Under the pieces are notes generated by a model that searched no databases, had not been told where the DNA came from, and was given only the letters and a program-made list of their open reading frames with translations. Source: Flavihumibacter cheonanensis (GTDB lineage: Bacteria > Bacteroidota > Bacteroidia > Chitinophagales > Chitinophagaceae). From it: a stretch of 64,000 nt of DNA. The stretch covers positions 477,854-541,853 of the forward strand of contig NZ_JAKRWF010000003.1 of NCBI RefSeq assembly GCF_022352215.1. Direction: 5' to 3'. Positions 55,647 to 63,872 of the stretch are shown in pieces. The stretch's first letter is position 1; the number at the start of each line of letters is the position of its first letter. The translations under genes and the position numbers were made by a program.

Positions 55647-55678
55647 CAAAAATATGTTGTAATCAGAACTACCGCCAA
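55647..55678 (-). promoter_or_regulatory. Putative promoter before upxY
   Basis: TTG (55678-55676), 21 bases and TATTTTTG (55654-55647) match the Bacteroidota consensus on the minus strand. The start site would be near 55641, inside the first arm of the hairpin at 55605-55643, which makes the call uncertain. The segment also includes GGCGGTAG (55676-55669), the first eight bases of the E. coli ops element, possibly by chance. Confidence 0.35.
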
Positions 55679-55775
55679 CAATGCCAGCACTTGATTCACA
55701 GGTTGAATTTTAAGGGTCCTCGCAATGGTGGTGGGTACTTCACCATTTATTAACAAATATAGGGGAAAACTATTA

Positions 55776-56300
55776 TTAGATCGGTTGATTGTCAACGCTA
55801 TTCCCTTCTTTATCAACCCATCCGATCTGCTTTGCCGGATTGCCGACTACTTTCGCATATGCAGGCACATCCCGGGTTACTACAGCCCCTGCACCCACCA
55901 ATGCAAATGCCCCAATTTGAATCCCACATACGATGGTAGCATTCGCCCCAATACTGGCTCCTTTCCCTATAATGGTGGGTTTAAATTCCTGCTTACGTTC
56001 TATAAATGCCCGGGGATTGATCACATTGGTAAATACCACCGAAGGCCCGATGAATACCTCTTCTTCCAGTTGCACTCCATTGTACAGCGATACATTATTC
56101 TGAACCTTGCATCCCTTCCCGATGCTTACCTGGTTATCAACAAACACATTCTGCCCCAGGATGCAGTTTTCCCCCACCCTGGCTTCTGGCATCAGGTGGC
56201 AAAAATGCCAGATTTTGCAACCGGCACCGATCTGCGCCCCTTTATCAATAACAGCGGTGGCATGAATGCTGACTCCCGGATACATTTGAGCTTCTTCCAT
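55776..56300 (-). CDS. WbpD/WlbB-like sugar N-acetyltransferase
   Basis: A 174-residue hexapeptide-repeat acyltransferase. [46 protein letters not shown] and [23 protein letters not shown] are diagnostic of enzymes that acetylate the 3-amino group of UDP-2-acetamido-3-amino-glucuronate. Conserved Asn and His residues in NNVSLYNG and WHFCH fit the family. The start at 56300 is chosen over an upstream extension that would overlap the divergent gene. The dehydrogenase, oxidase and aminotransferase of that pathway (WlbA/WbpB, WbpE) are not in this window. Confidence 0.82.
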   Translation of the reverse strand: MEEAQMYPGVSIHATAVIDKGAQIGAGCKIWHFCHLMPEARVGENCILGQNVFVDNQVSIGKGCKVQNNVSLYNGVQLEEEVFIGPSVVFTNVINPRAFIERKQEFKPTIIGKGASIGANATIVCGIQIGAFALVGAGAVVTRDVPAYAKVVGNPAKQIGWVDKEGNSVDNQPI

Positions 56301-56348
56301 GTGGTGGATTTTAACAAATATGCTAATTTTCACCCTAAATAAAGCACA

Positions 56349-57527
56349 TTGACAGCCAACCAACTCTCTGCCGCTGCAGGTTCATCACAGCGCTTTTTTT
56401 CATTAGATGTTTTCAGAGGTGCCACCGTAGCTTTTATGATCCTGGTGAATAACCAGGCAGGCAAGGCCTTTGCTCCACTTCAACATGCTTCCTGGCATGG
56501 TTGCACGCCAACCGATCTTGTCTTTCCGTTTTTTCTCTTTGCGGTTGGTAATGCAATCGCCTTTGTTTTACCCCGACTGGAAGCCATGGACCGATCCGCT
56601 GCCGTTTGGAAAATTGTAAAACGTGGATTACTGATCTTTTTGATCGGCCTGATGCTGAACTGGTTCCCTTTTGTAAAATGGGAAAACAATGAACTGGTTG
56701 GAAAACCTTTTGAAACCCTTCGGATCTTTGGCGTACTGCAACGGATCGCACTTGCTTATCTGTTTGGGGCATTGATCATCTATTTCTTTAAAGCACGAAT
56801 GGCTTTTTACATAGCAGCCTTACTGCTGCTTGGGTATTGGGTCATAACAGCAATGGCTGGCAATCCTGCGGACCCCTACAGTCTGGAAGGGTTCTGGGGC
56901 ACAGAGCTGGATCGGATAATTTTAGGAGAGGCCCATATGTACAAAGGGGAAGGTGTCGCTTTTGATCCGGAAGGCATAGCCAGCACTATACCCTCCATCG
57001 CACAGGTGATTTTAGGCTTTCTGATTGGTGACTACATCAGGCAGAAAGGGAAAAATGCCGAAATGGTTGCCAACCTGTTTATGGCCGGAGTGGTGCTCTG
57101 GCTGGCGGGAATGGCATGGGGACTCAGTTTCCCGATCAACAAGAAAATCTGGACCAGTTCCTATGTTTTATACACAGTTGGACTGGCAACCATGCTGTTG
57201 GCTACCCTGGTGCAACTCATTGAATTCCGGGGCTGGAAAGGTGTGGTGCCCAATTTCTTTGATGCCTTTGGCAAAAACCCGCTGTTCATTTACGTGTTGA
57301 GCGGGGTATTGCCCAAAACCCTTTGGTTGATCCGCATTCCAAATGGTCTCAATGAGGCTGGTGAAATCAAGTACACCCATCCGCTGGGCTGGTATTTCCA
57401 AAACATTTGTAAACCGATTACCAGTCGCCCCGAAACTGCCTCCCTCTTGTATTCGCTCTCATTGGTGTTCCTGCTCTGGGCCATCGCCTGGTACATGAAC
57501 AAACGCCGCTGGTACGTTCGAGTATAG
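56349..57527 (+). CDS. HGSNAT/DUF5009-type membrane acyltransferase
   Basis: A 392-residue polytopic protein of the heparan-alpha-glucosaminide N-acetyltransferase-like (YeiB/NagX-related) family. [24 protein letters not shown] near residue 15 and [19 protein letters not shown] near residue 47 are its hallmark start and include the active-site His region. About ten membrane segments follow. It begins with TTG at 56349, since a stop lies three codons upstream and the next ATG would cut away the conserved block. It likely acylates sugars or peptidoglycan fragments across the membrane. It diverges from the acetyltransferase gene by 48 bp. Confidence 0.82.
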   Translation: MTANQLSAAAGSSQRFFSLDVFRGATVAFMILVNNQAGKAFAPLQHASWHGCTPTDLVFPFFLFAVGNAIAFVLPRLEAMDRSAAVWKIVKRGLLIFLIGLMLNWFPFVKWENNELVGKPFETLRIFGVLQRIALAYLFGALIIYFFKARMAFYIAALLLLGYWVITAMAGNPADPYSLEGFWGTELDRIILGEAHMYKGEGVAFDPEGIASTIPSIAQVILGFLIGDYIRQKGKNAEMVANLFMAGVVLWLAGMAWGLSFPINKKIWTSSYVLYTVGLATMLLATLVQLIEFRGWKGVVPNFFDAFGKNPLFIYVLSGVLPKTLWLIRIPNGLNEAGEIKYTHPLGWYFQNICKPITSRPETASLLYSLSLVFLLWAIAWYMNKRRWYVRV

Positions 57528-57530
57528 TTT

Positions 57531-57569
57531 ACCCGTCCGGTGCCACCCGTCCGGTGGCACCGGACGGGT
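57531..57569. terminator. Bidirectional 17-bp hairpin
   Basis: A perfect inverted repeat, acccgtccggtgccacc (57531-57547), loop cgtcc, and its complement (57553-57569). It fills the gap between convergent stop codons at 57527 and 57572. G+C-rich stem fits a terminator, but the T-runs after it are weak on both sides, so it may also be a REP-like repeat unit. The acccgtccggtg unit is repeated in tandem within it. Confidence 0.7.
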
Positions 57570-57571
57570 GG

Positions 57572-59038
57572 TTATTTCACGAGGGAGGTATCACCGGGTA
57601 GTAAGGGAAGCCGGTAGTTGCCTGTATCGATTTGCACTTTCGGGAAGAGTTGCTGGAGTGCGGACCAGTCATTGTTCGTGAGGCCGCCTTTATACAGAAA
57701 TAGTTGTTTCAGGTTAGAAAGACCACTCAATTGCCGATAGCCATCAGGTGAAACATTTGAACCAGCGATATTCAGCCATTGCAGATTTTTTAACCCGGAA
57801 AGTGCGCTAATCGTTTCATCCGATAGATTCCCCCGAGTTATTTGGAGTCTTGTTAGATTGTCCAGTTTCCCGATAGCAGCATATCCTGCTTTGGTCAGCT
57901 CCATTTCATCCAGCTTCAACCATATCAATTGTTCGCGGATGCCTGCCAGCAGATTCAGAATGCTATCAGGCACCTGCTTGTTTACGGTAACAAAATTCAG
58001 CGACAAATAATTGGAGGACGCATTCACCGGTAAAACCACCACTCCATTGGCTTTTAATCGGTCAACCAGCGCGGAATCTGCAGCTTTTACTCCTTCTGAT
58101 GGAATAGATGCCGCCAATGTAAACACGGGCTTGACTCCAGCTCTTGATGCTGCTGATTTACCTGTGGCGTTGAGTTTTCCCGATTCGCTGGATTTTCCTT
58201 TCCCGGCAGTTTCTGCATCATCCCCTGTTTGTTGCGATTGCTCTTGAAGAGCCAGTAAAACTGCCTTATCAGCCTCCGTTTGATGCAAATCCTTCACCAA
58301 CTGTTTGAAGCCTAATCCGGATTGAATCCACCAATGCAGGAAACTGATCTCAGTATCCGTTAACTGTGCCTCCCGTATCGGAGGCATATGTTTCTTAGCA
58401 TCGCCCGGTAGCAATAAGCGTTTGATTAACTCACTGTTATCCGCATCTCCGGCCTTCACTATCACTCCATCTTCCCCGCCTTTTAAAATATAATCAGGCT
58501 GATCCAGTCGCAGTTTGCCCTTTTGTTTTCCGGAACCATGGCAACTTACGCAACGCGCTTCAAAAATCGGTTGTACCAGGTCGTTATAGGCATGGGCTGA
58601 TTGAATATCTGTAATGGGTCCCAGGGTAGGTTTTGCTACCTCTTTTTCAAAAGACAGAAAATCTTCACCGTGAGTAAGCGAACCTCCTAGATGCCCGGTC
58701 ACCGTTACACCTGCAAGCAGCAAAACTGAGAACAAGTTCGTCATCTTTGCCTCTTTGCGCTGTACAGCCCAGAACATACCCAGGGACAATAAAGTGGTAC
58801 CAATCCCCATCCACTGGTGCCAACCCAATAATTCTTCGGGATAGTCTGCAGATCCGGAAATCGCCAGTCCGGTTACACAGGCAAGCAGTGCACTGATCAT
58901 TCCCAACACCAATATAACGGGGACTGATAACCGCAGATGTGCATAGGAAGGCCTGCGTCCAATCCATTGAAACAGGATCGCCAGTAATAAAAAACCAATA
59001 GGAAGATGGACAATGACGGGATGGAAGTTGCCAAGCAT
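57572..59038 (-). CDS. Membrane cytochrome c with leucine-rich C-terminus
   Basis: A 488-residue protein. The first 140 residues hold four membrane segments of the DUF2231-like type (FHPVIVHLPIGFLLLAILF). A planctomycete-type cytochrome c domain follows, with CVSCHG near residue 188 and KHMPPIREAQLTDTEI. After a low-complexity linker (G-, S-, K-rich, about 280-310) come leucine-rich-like repeats (LTRLQITRGNLSDETISALS and similar) from about residue 380. It carries one covalent heme motif. It lies downstream of the DUF1501 gene, from which a 363-bp gap separates it. Partner or substrate unknown. Confidence 0.8.
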   Translation of the reverse strand: MLGNFHPVIVHLPIGFLLLAILFQWIGRRPSYAHLRLSVPVILVLGMISALLACVTGLAISGSADYPEELLGWHQWMGIGTTLLSLGMFWAVQRKEAKMTNLFSVLLLAGVTVTGHLGGSLTHGEDFLSFEKEVAKPTLGPITDIQSAHAYNDLVQPIFEARCVSCHGSGKQKGKLRLDQPDYILKGGEDGVIVKAGDADNSELIKRLLLPGDAKKHMPPIREAQLTDTEISFLHWWIQSGLGFKQLVKDLHQTEADKAVLLALQEQSQQTGDDAETAGKGKSSESGKLNATGKSAASRAGVKPVFTLAASIPSEGVKAADSALVDRLKANGVVVLPVNASSNYLSLNFVTVNKQVPDSILNLLAGIREQLIWLKLDEMELTKAGYAAIGKLDNLTRLQITRGNLSDETISALSGLKNLQWLNIAGSNVSPDGYRQLSGLSNLKQLFLYKGGLTNNDWSALQQLFPKVQIDTGNYRLPLLPGDTSLVK

Positions 59039-59068
59039 GGGGGGGTGAAAAGTGAAAGGTGAAAAAAA

Positions 59069-59092
59069 GTGAGACGTCAGACGTCAGACGTG
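59069..59092. repeat. gtgagacgtcagacgt repeat (copy 2)
   Basis: A tandem 7-bp cagacgt unit flanked by gtgaga and gtg. It is the inverted form of the repeat at 30574-30590, with one extra unit. It lies 30 bp upstream of the cytochrome start. Confidence 0.6.
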
Positions 59093-59284
59093 AAAAGATC
59101 ACAATCCCAACACTCAAATGAAAATTATGGATCTCTCATATACATGCAATTATACATTTGGGAAGGTGCGAAAAAGTTCTCCCAGCACCTTTGTTTTTAG
59201 GTGGATTCTTATTGTTACATAAAACAGTCATTATCCCCATGAAATGTCGCCTATAAGCGATTATAAAAATCATCCGATTTCATA

Positions 59285-59400
59285 CCCTTCCTCCCGCCTC
59301 CATTTGCCTTCGACTCCTTTGTTTTCTGCTCCATACCCCTCCTCCTTTCTTCCCTTCTTCCATCTTCCATTCCTCCCTTCTCCTTTGTCTCCTCTTCCAT
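59285..59400. repeat. Pyrimidine-rich tract related to coding inserts
   Basis: On the plus strand the tract is nearly all C and T, built of irregular cctcc, cttcc and tctcc units. Similar strings occur at 61175-61265 and 62555-62620, inside the 930-residue gene. On the minus strand it reads as ggagaagggaggaa-type units. Confidence 0.6.
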
Positions 59401-59401
59401 C

Positions 59402-60943
59402 CTAGGCCACTACCTCCTCGATCACCCGTCCCCCCACATCTGTCAATCGGAACGGACGGCCCTGGAAAGGATAAGTGAACTCTTCGTGGTTGATGCCCAT
59501 CAGATGTAGAATGGTAGCCTGGATATCGAAGGCTTCTACTTTACCGCTAACCGGACTATAACCGATCTCATCCGTTTCGCCATATGTAAAGCCTTTTTTG
59601 ATACCACCACCCGCCATCCAAAGGGTAAATGCATCGGTATGATGATCCCGGCCCTTATATGGATTCTGTACCCCATTCCGGTTTTCCATCATGGGAGTTC
59701 TACCGAATTCACCGCCCCAAACCACCAGGGTATCATCCAGCAAACCACGTTGTTTGAGATCCAGCAATAATGCCGTCATGGCTTTATCCACGCTTCGGTA
59801 TTTATTGATAATACCAAGGTTCAAACTATTGCCGGCATTATCGCCGTGAGCATCCCAGCCCCAATCAAACAACTGCACATACCGAACCCCTTTTTCCACC
59901 AGCTTACGAGCCAATAAGGCATTGTTCGCAAAACAGGATTTACCCGGCTGCGTGCCGTACATCTCATGGATATAATCCGGCTCATCATTAATATTCATCA
60001 CTTCCGGCGCTGTGATCTGCATCCGGAAGGCCATTTCATATTGCGAGATCCGGCTCAGCGTCTCAGGGTCCTGATATTCTTTATAGGTGGCTGCGTTCGC
60101 CTGGTTGATCGCTTCGATACTGGCCTTGCGCAAATCGCGACTCATCCCTTTCGGATCATTAATAAACAAGACCGGATCACCTTCACTTCTGCATTGCACG
60201 CCCTGGTATACCGATGGCAGGAACCCACTTCCCCAAACGCTTTTACCGGCATCAGGAAAACTGCCCCCACTGGTCAGTACCACAAACCCGGGAAGATTCT
60301 GATTCTCAGTACCCAATCCATAAGTTACCCAGGAGCCCATGGATGGCCTACCCAGGCGAGGTGTGCCCGTATGCATCAGCAATTGCGCAGGTGCATGGTT
60401 AAACTGATCAGTGGTAACTGCTTTCAGAAAACTCACTTCATCGGCCATGGTGGAAAAATGCGGCAGGTGATCGCTGATCCAGGCACCGGACTCACCCCTT
60501 TGCTTAAACGTAGCCTGAGGACCCAGCATTTTTGGTACACCTGTAATAAAAGCGAACTGTTTTCCCTCTAGTAGAGAAGGCGGACAATCCTGCCCGTCCA
60601 TTTTCATCAACTCGGGTTTGTAATCAAATAATTCCAGTTGCGATGGCGCTCCCGCCATGTGCAGATAAATCACACTCTTCGCACGGGCGGCGAAGGGTGG
60701 TGCTTTAGGCAGTAGGGGCCGTGCAGGATCAAAATCGCGAAGCGGATCAAAACCTGTATTGGCCGCTTCCCTGGCCATTTTATCCAAAGCGGACTGGCCA
60801 CAGCTCCCTAATAGCGAACCGATTGCCAGTGCGCCAAGTCCCATTGCACTTTCTTTCAGAAAATGCCGGCGGGTATGCAGTTGAAGATGCGCCTGCTCGG
60901 CTTCCTTCAACAATTTCTGTGCATGCAATTCATCTCTTGTCAT
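59402..60943 (-). CDS. DUF1501 protein with Tat signal
   Basis: A 513-residue exported protein. The twin-arginine motif RRHFLKESAMGLGALAIG is near residues 25-42, followed by SCG. The DUF1501 (alkaline-phosphatase/sulfatase-like) domain includes SVIYLHMAGAPSQLELFDYKP, NHAPAQLLMHTGTPRLGRPS, LFDWGWDAHG and VVWGGEFGRTP. The Asp and His residues in DWGWDAHGD and GRDHHTDAF may bind metal. Such proteins are coupled to DUF1549/1553 cytochromes in Planctomycetes and Bacteroidota. No reaction is established. It lies 20 bp after that gene. Confidence 0.88.
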   Translation of the reverse strand: MTRDELHAQKLLKEAEQAHLQLHTRRHFLKESAMGLGALAIGSLLGSCGQSALDKMAREAANTGFDPLRDFDPARPLLPKAPPFAARAKSVIYLHMAGAPSQLELFDYKPELMKMDGQDCPPSLLEGKQFAFITGVPKMLGPQATFKQRGESGAWISDHLPHFSTMADEVSFLKAVTTDQFNHAPAQLLMHTGTPRLGRPSMGSWVTYGLGTENQNLPGFVVLTSGGSFPDAGKSVWGSGFLPSVYQGVQCRSEGDPVLFINDPKGMSRDLRKASIEAINQANAATYKEYQDPETLSRISQYEMAFRMQITAPEVMNINDEPDYIHEMYGTQPGKSCFANNALLARKLVEKGVRYVQLFDWGWDAHGDNAGNSLNLGIINKYRSVDKAMTALLLDLKQRGLLDDTLVVWGGEFGRTPMMENRNGVQNPYKGRDHHTDAFTLWMAGGGIKKGFTYGETDEIGYSPVSGKVEAFDIQATILHLMGINHEEFTYPFQGRPFRLTDVGGRVIEEVVA

Positions 60944-60962
60944 AAGCTCACTATTGGTTGCA

Positions 60963-63755
60963 TTAATTTTTTACGATTACTTCATCCAGGTTCAGCAGGG
61001 CATTCGCTACAACAACCATGGCCGCCGCATGGGCCGTTGGCTGCTTAAAAGCTTCCAGTTCTTTCGGATTAGCCTCATAGGTAGCGCGCGCTTTCGCATA
61101 CAATCCCATCATCGCTTTCAATTGCTCCTCTTTTATTTCACTAAACAATAGTTGCCGGTACCCCCATTTCACCATTTCTTCCACTTTCTTCTCCTCCCTC
61201 TTCCTTTCTTCCTTTCCTCCCTTCTCCTTGCCTCCTTTGTCCCCTTCGTCTCCAATTTCCATTCTCCTCGCAAAATGCGCCGCCAGATCCACATACACCG
61301 AATCATTCATTGTTACCAGCGCCTGAAGCGGCGTATTCGTCCGGATCCTGCGCGCATTACAAACGACCCGCTGCGCCCCATCAAAATTGATCATACTCGG
61401 ATAGGGCGAAGTACGTTTCCAATACGTGTAAACCGCCCGACGATACCGGTCTTCCCCTTCACTCATCGTCCAACGGGCACCATTATACGGAGATAACCAG
61501 ATGCCATCGGGCTGCCAGGGCATTACGCCCGGACCATACATTTTAGTACTCAGCTTTCCGCTCACCTGCAGGTGCTGGTCACGCAGTTGCTCAGCACTCA
61601 AACGTATTCTTGGTCCGCGCGCATAGTATTTATTGGCTGCATCCTTATCCAATTGTTCTTTAGTTACCCGACTATCCTGCTGATAGGTAGCACTCAACAC
61701 CATTTCTTTTAAAAGTTTTTTGATGTTCCATTGGTAGTCGTGTATCAGCTTCCATGATAATTCATCCAGCAGTTGGTGATGAGTTGGATTAGCACCTTGT
61801 GTACCCATATCCTCCAGAGTTTCCACCAGGCCGGTTCCGAAAAGCTGCTCCCATAAACGATTCACCAGGGTGCGGGATACCAGCGGATTGCGGGGATCCG
61901 TCATCCAGGCGGCCAACTCCAGCCGGTTTTTAGGCATATCCGTTTCCTTTAGTTGCATATTGTGCAGGAGTGATGCCGGCACTGCAGGTTTCACTTCTGC
62001 CCCAGGGGTTAATCGATTACCTCGTTCAAAAACATGGGTAGTTCTTTTGAGACTGGCCGGATTCTCATACAAAATCGGCATACCCGGAACATAGCTTGTC
62101 AGGAGTTTCCAATATCGCTGATAGGCAGCCGCATAACCCGGACGATCTTTACCAGGAAAGGCAGGCACACAGGAGACCCAGTTGAAGCTGATGGTAAAAT
62201 CATCTTTTTCGGAAGCAAGCGGAGTTCGCTTATATTGAATATAGAGATCGTGTACACCCTGCTGTTTTGCAAATGAAATACTTTCAAAACGCCACTGATC
62301 CTTAGCCTGAACAGGTGATTTGGCAATAATGGGACCATCAGGTGCATCCAATCGAAGCGTTAAGGTGCCTCCCGGTTTATTGCAATAAAACTGCCAGATC
62401 ATCTGTTCAGTCCCTTCCATGTCAATGTTCTTAAATCTTGCAGTGGATTTATTTTTAAAAATCAGTCCGCCGTTCATATTAGCGATTACCGCATTGTCGA
62501 GTTTATCGGCTGTAGTGGAGTTCACCGCCGGCTGATAAAACTTGACCATCTTCCTCACCCACTCTCCCTCTTCCTTTCCTCCCTTCTTCCCTTCCTCCAT
62601 CCACCCCATTACATACTCCAATTCCTTATCCATCTCCGGTGTCAACCTCCGCAACAACGGGTATTCACCTGGTACATCTTCATCCCGCGTATTATTGAAA
62701 TAAGCCAGGAACTTGTAATATTCATCGTGTTTGAATGGATCATAGGGGTGACTATGGCATTGCACACAGGAAAAGGTTGTACTCATGATCGCTTCCCAAC
62801 TGGTATTGATGCGATCCATTACCGCCGCAACCCTGAATTCCTCATTATCCGTTCCGCCTTCATCATTGGTCATGGAATTGCGATGGAAACCAGTTGCGAT
62901 ATAATTGTCATCGGTGGGGTTGGGCAGCAAATCGCCCGCCATTTGTTCCTTTATGAACTGATCGTAGGGCATGTTTTGATTAAAGGCCTTAATCACCCAG
63001 TCGCGATAAGGCCAGGCATCCCGGTGTCCATCTGATTCATAGCCCTTGGTATCAGCATACCTGGCAAGGTCGAGCCACATACTGGCCCATTTCTCGCCAA
63101 ACCGGGGCGATGCCAATAAACTATCTACCAGCTCTTCATAGGCGGCAGCTGATCCGCCGGCTTGTAAAAACTTTTCTGCCTGCTCTTTTTCAGGGTAGAG
63201 TCCGATCAGGTCCAGGCTTACTCTTCGAAGCAATACGGGCGCTTCAGCGCGTTGCGACCCCTTTAAGCCTTGTTTTTCGAGCTCTTCTTTAATATGTTGA
63301 TCAATGGTTTTCTTTTCCTTTGGTTCTTTCACTGGCAGGTAAGCCCAGTGATCTCCCCAGGGCGCTCCCTGTTTGATCCAACGGCGCAACAACGCAATTT
63401 CATCCGGTGAAAGCGGATCGTGTTCATAGGGCATGCGCTCTTCAGGATCGTCCAGGGTAAGCCGACGAATCATCTCACTTGCATCCGGATCACCTTTGAT
63501 GATGGCTGGTTTACCTGATTCAGTAGGACTAAATGCCTCTTCTTCAAAGAGCACACTGAACCCTGCTTTGGCTTTCACACCACCGTGGCAGGAAATACAA
63601 TGTTTATTGAGGATGGGTTTGACTTCTGTACTGAAATCAACTGGTGCACCGCGGTCGCGCGCGGAACGGCTGATTACCCAGGAAAGGCTGAGGATGACCA
63701 CCAGTGCGGCAGCCAGGATAAACGCTTTTTTATTTGATCGGATCAATCGTTGCAT
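60963..63755 (-). CDS. PSD1-type cytochrome with DUF1549 and DUF1553
   Basis: A 930-residue membrane-anchored protein. A membrane segment lies at about residues 12-30, with planctomycete cytochrome C CISCHGG near 53. DUF1549 (PYDQFIKEQMAGDLLPNP and TFSCVQCHSHPYDPFKHDEYY with a second Cys-x2-Cys-His), a beta-rich carbohydrate-binding-like region (about 420-560), and DUF1553 (NRLWEQLFGTGLVETLEDMG, RLSAEQLRDQHLQVSG, NARRIRTNTPLQAL) follow. Two lysine/glycine/glutamate-rich inserts occur near residues 385-395 and 832-858. The set is thought to take part in polysaccharide breakdown, but activity is unproven. Confidence 0.88.
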   Translation of the reverse strand: MQRLIRSNKKAFILAAALVVILSLSWVISRSARDRGAPVDFSTEVKPILNKHCISCHGGVKAKAGFSVLFEEEAFSPTESGKPAIIKGDPDASEMIRRLTLDDPEERMPYEHDPLSPDEIALLRRWIKQGAPWGDHWAYLPVKEPKEKKTIDQHIKEELEKQGLKGSQRAEAPVLLRRVSLDLIGLYPEKEQAEKFLQAGGSAAAYEELVDSLLASPRFGEKWASMWLDLARYADTKGYESDGHRDAWPYRDWVIKAFNQNMPYDQFIKEQMAGDLLPNPTDDNYIATGFHRNSMTNDEGGTDNEEFRVAAVMDRINTSWEAIMSTTFSCVQCHSHPYDPFKHDEYYKFLAYFNNTRDEDVPGEYPLLRRLTPEMDKELEYVMGWMEEGKKGGKEEGEWVRKMVKFYQPAVNSTTADKLDNAVIANMNGGLIFKNKSTARFKNIDMEGTEQMIWQFYCNKPGGTLTLRLDAPDGPIIAKSPVQAKDQWRFESISFAKQQGVHDLYIQYKRTPLASEKDDFTISFNWVSCVPAFPGKDRPGYAAAYQRYWKLLTSYVPGMPILYENPASLKRTTHVFERGNRLTPGAEVKPAVPASLLHNMQLKETDMPKNRLELAAWMTDPRNPLVSRTLVNRLWEQLFGTGLVETLEDMGTQGANPTHHQLLDELSWKLIHDYQWNIKKLLKEMVLSATYQQDSRVTKEQLDKDAANKYYARGPRIRLSAEQLRDQHLQVSGKLSTKMYGPGVMPWQPDGIWLSPYNGARWTMSEGEDRYRRAVYTYWKRTSPYPSMINFDGAQRVVCNARRIRTNTPLQALVTMNDSVYVDLAAHFARRMEIGDEGDKGGKEKGGKEERKREEKKVEEMVKWGYRQLLFSEIKEEQLKAMMGLYAKARATYEANPKELEAFKQPTAHAAAMVVVANALLNLDEVIVKN
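61175..61265 (-). repeat. Purine-tract insert in the PSD1 gene, site 1
   Basis: In-frame low-complexity DNA coding a G-, K-, E-rich string of about 28 residues just before the C-terminal helix region. On the minus strand it has ggagaagggaggaaagg-type units like those in the intergenic tract at 59285-59400. Confidence 0.6.
62555..62620 (-). repeat. Purine-tract insert in the PSD1 gene, site 2
   Basis: A second, shorter in-frame tract coding WMEEGKKGGKEEGEW. It lies after the DUF1549 domain. Same unit type as site 1 and the intergenic tract. Confidence 0.55.
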
Positions 63756-63872
63756 GGCAGAAATCGTCTACTAATCTTCTTAAAGTTAGCTTATTCCAGC
63801 GCCAAAACGCCCTCCTTTCAAACGATGCCAAAATAGTTTAAGATTTTGCGTAAATCCAGAAAGAAAACCGGG

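Larger units (their letters stand above)
59039..59401. other. Repeat-rich intergenic stretch
   Basis: No gene is seen in these 363 bases. They contain ggtgaaa-type units and the gtgagacgtcagacgtcagacgtg repeat (59069-59092), an A+T-rich middle, and a long pyrimidine-rich tract (59285-59400) on the plus strand. That tract resembles stretches inside the 930-residue gene. No clear promoter of the TTG-N-TAnnTTTG kind was found for the cytochrome gene. Confidence 0.6.

Noticed and set aside
55669-55676. GGCGGTAG on the minus strand as a true ops site
   Set aside because: It matches only the first eight ops bases and overlaps the putative -33 region, so it may not be transcribed; the 20-bp repeat is a better candidate.
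55725-56342. Open frame of 205 codons opposite the WbpD-like gene
   Set aside because: The minus-strand gene carries clear hexapeptide-repeat motifs; this is its shadow.
58665-59117. Open frame of 150 codons on the minus strand overlapping the cytochrome start
   Set aside because: It is a shifted frame over the membrane segments of the cytochrome gene and has no recognisable domain.
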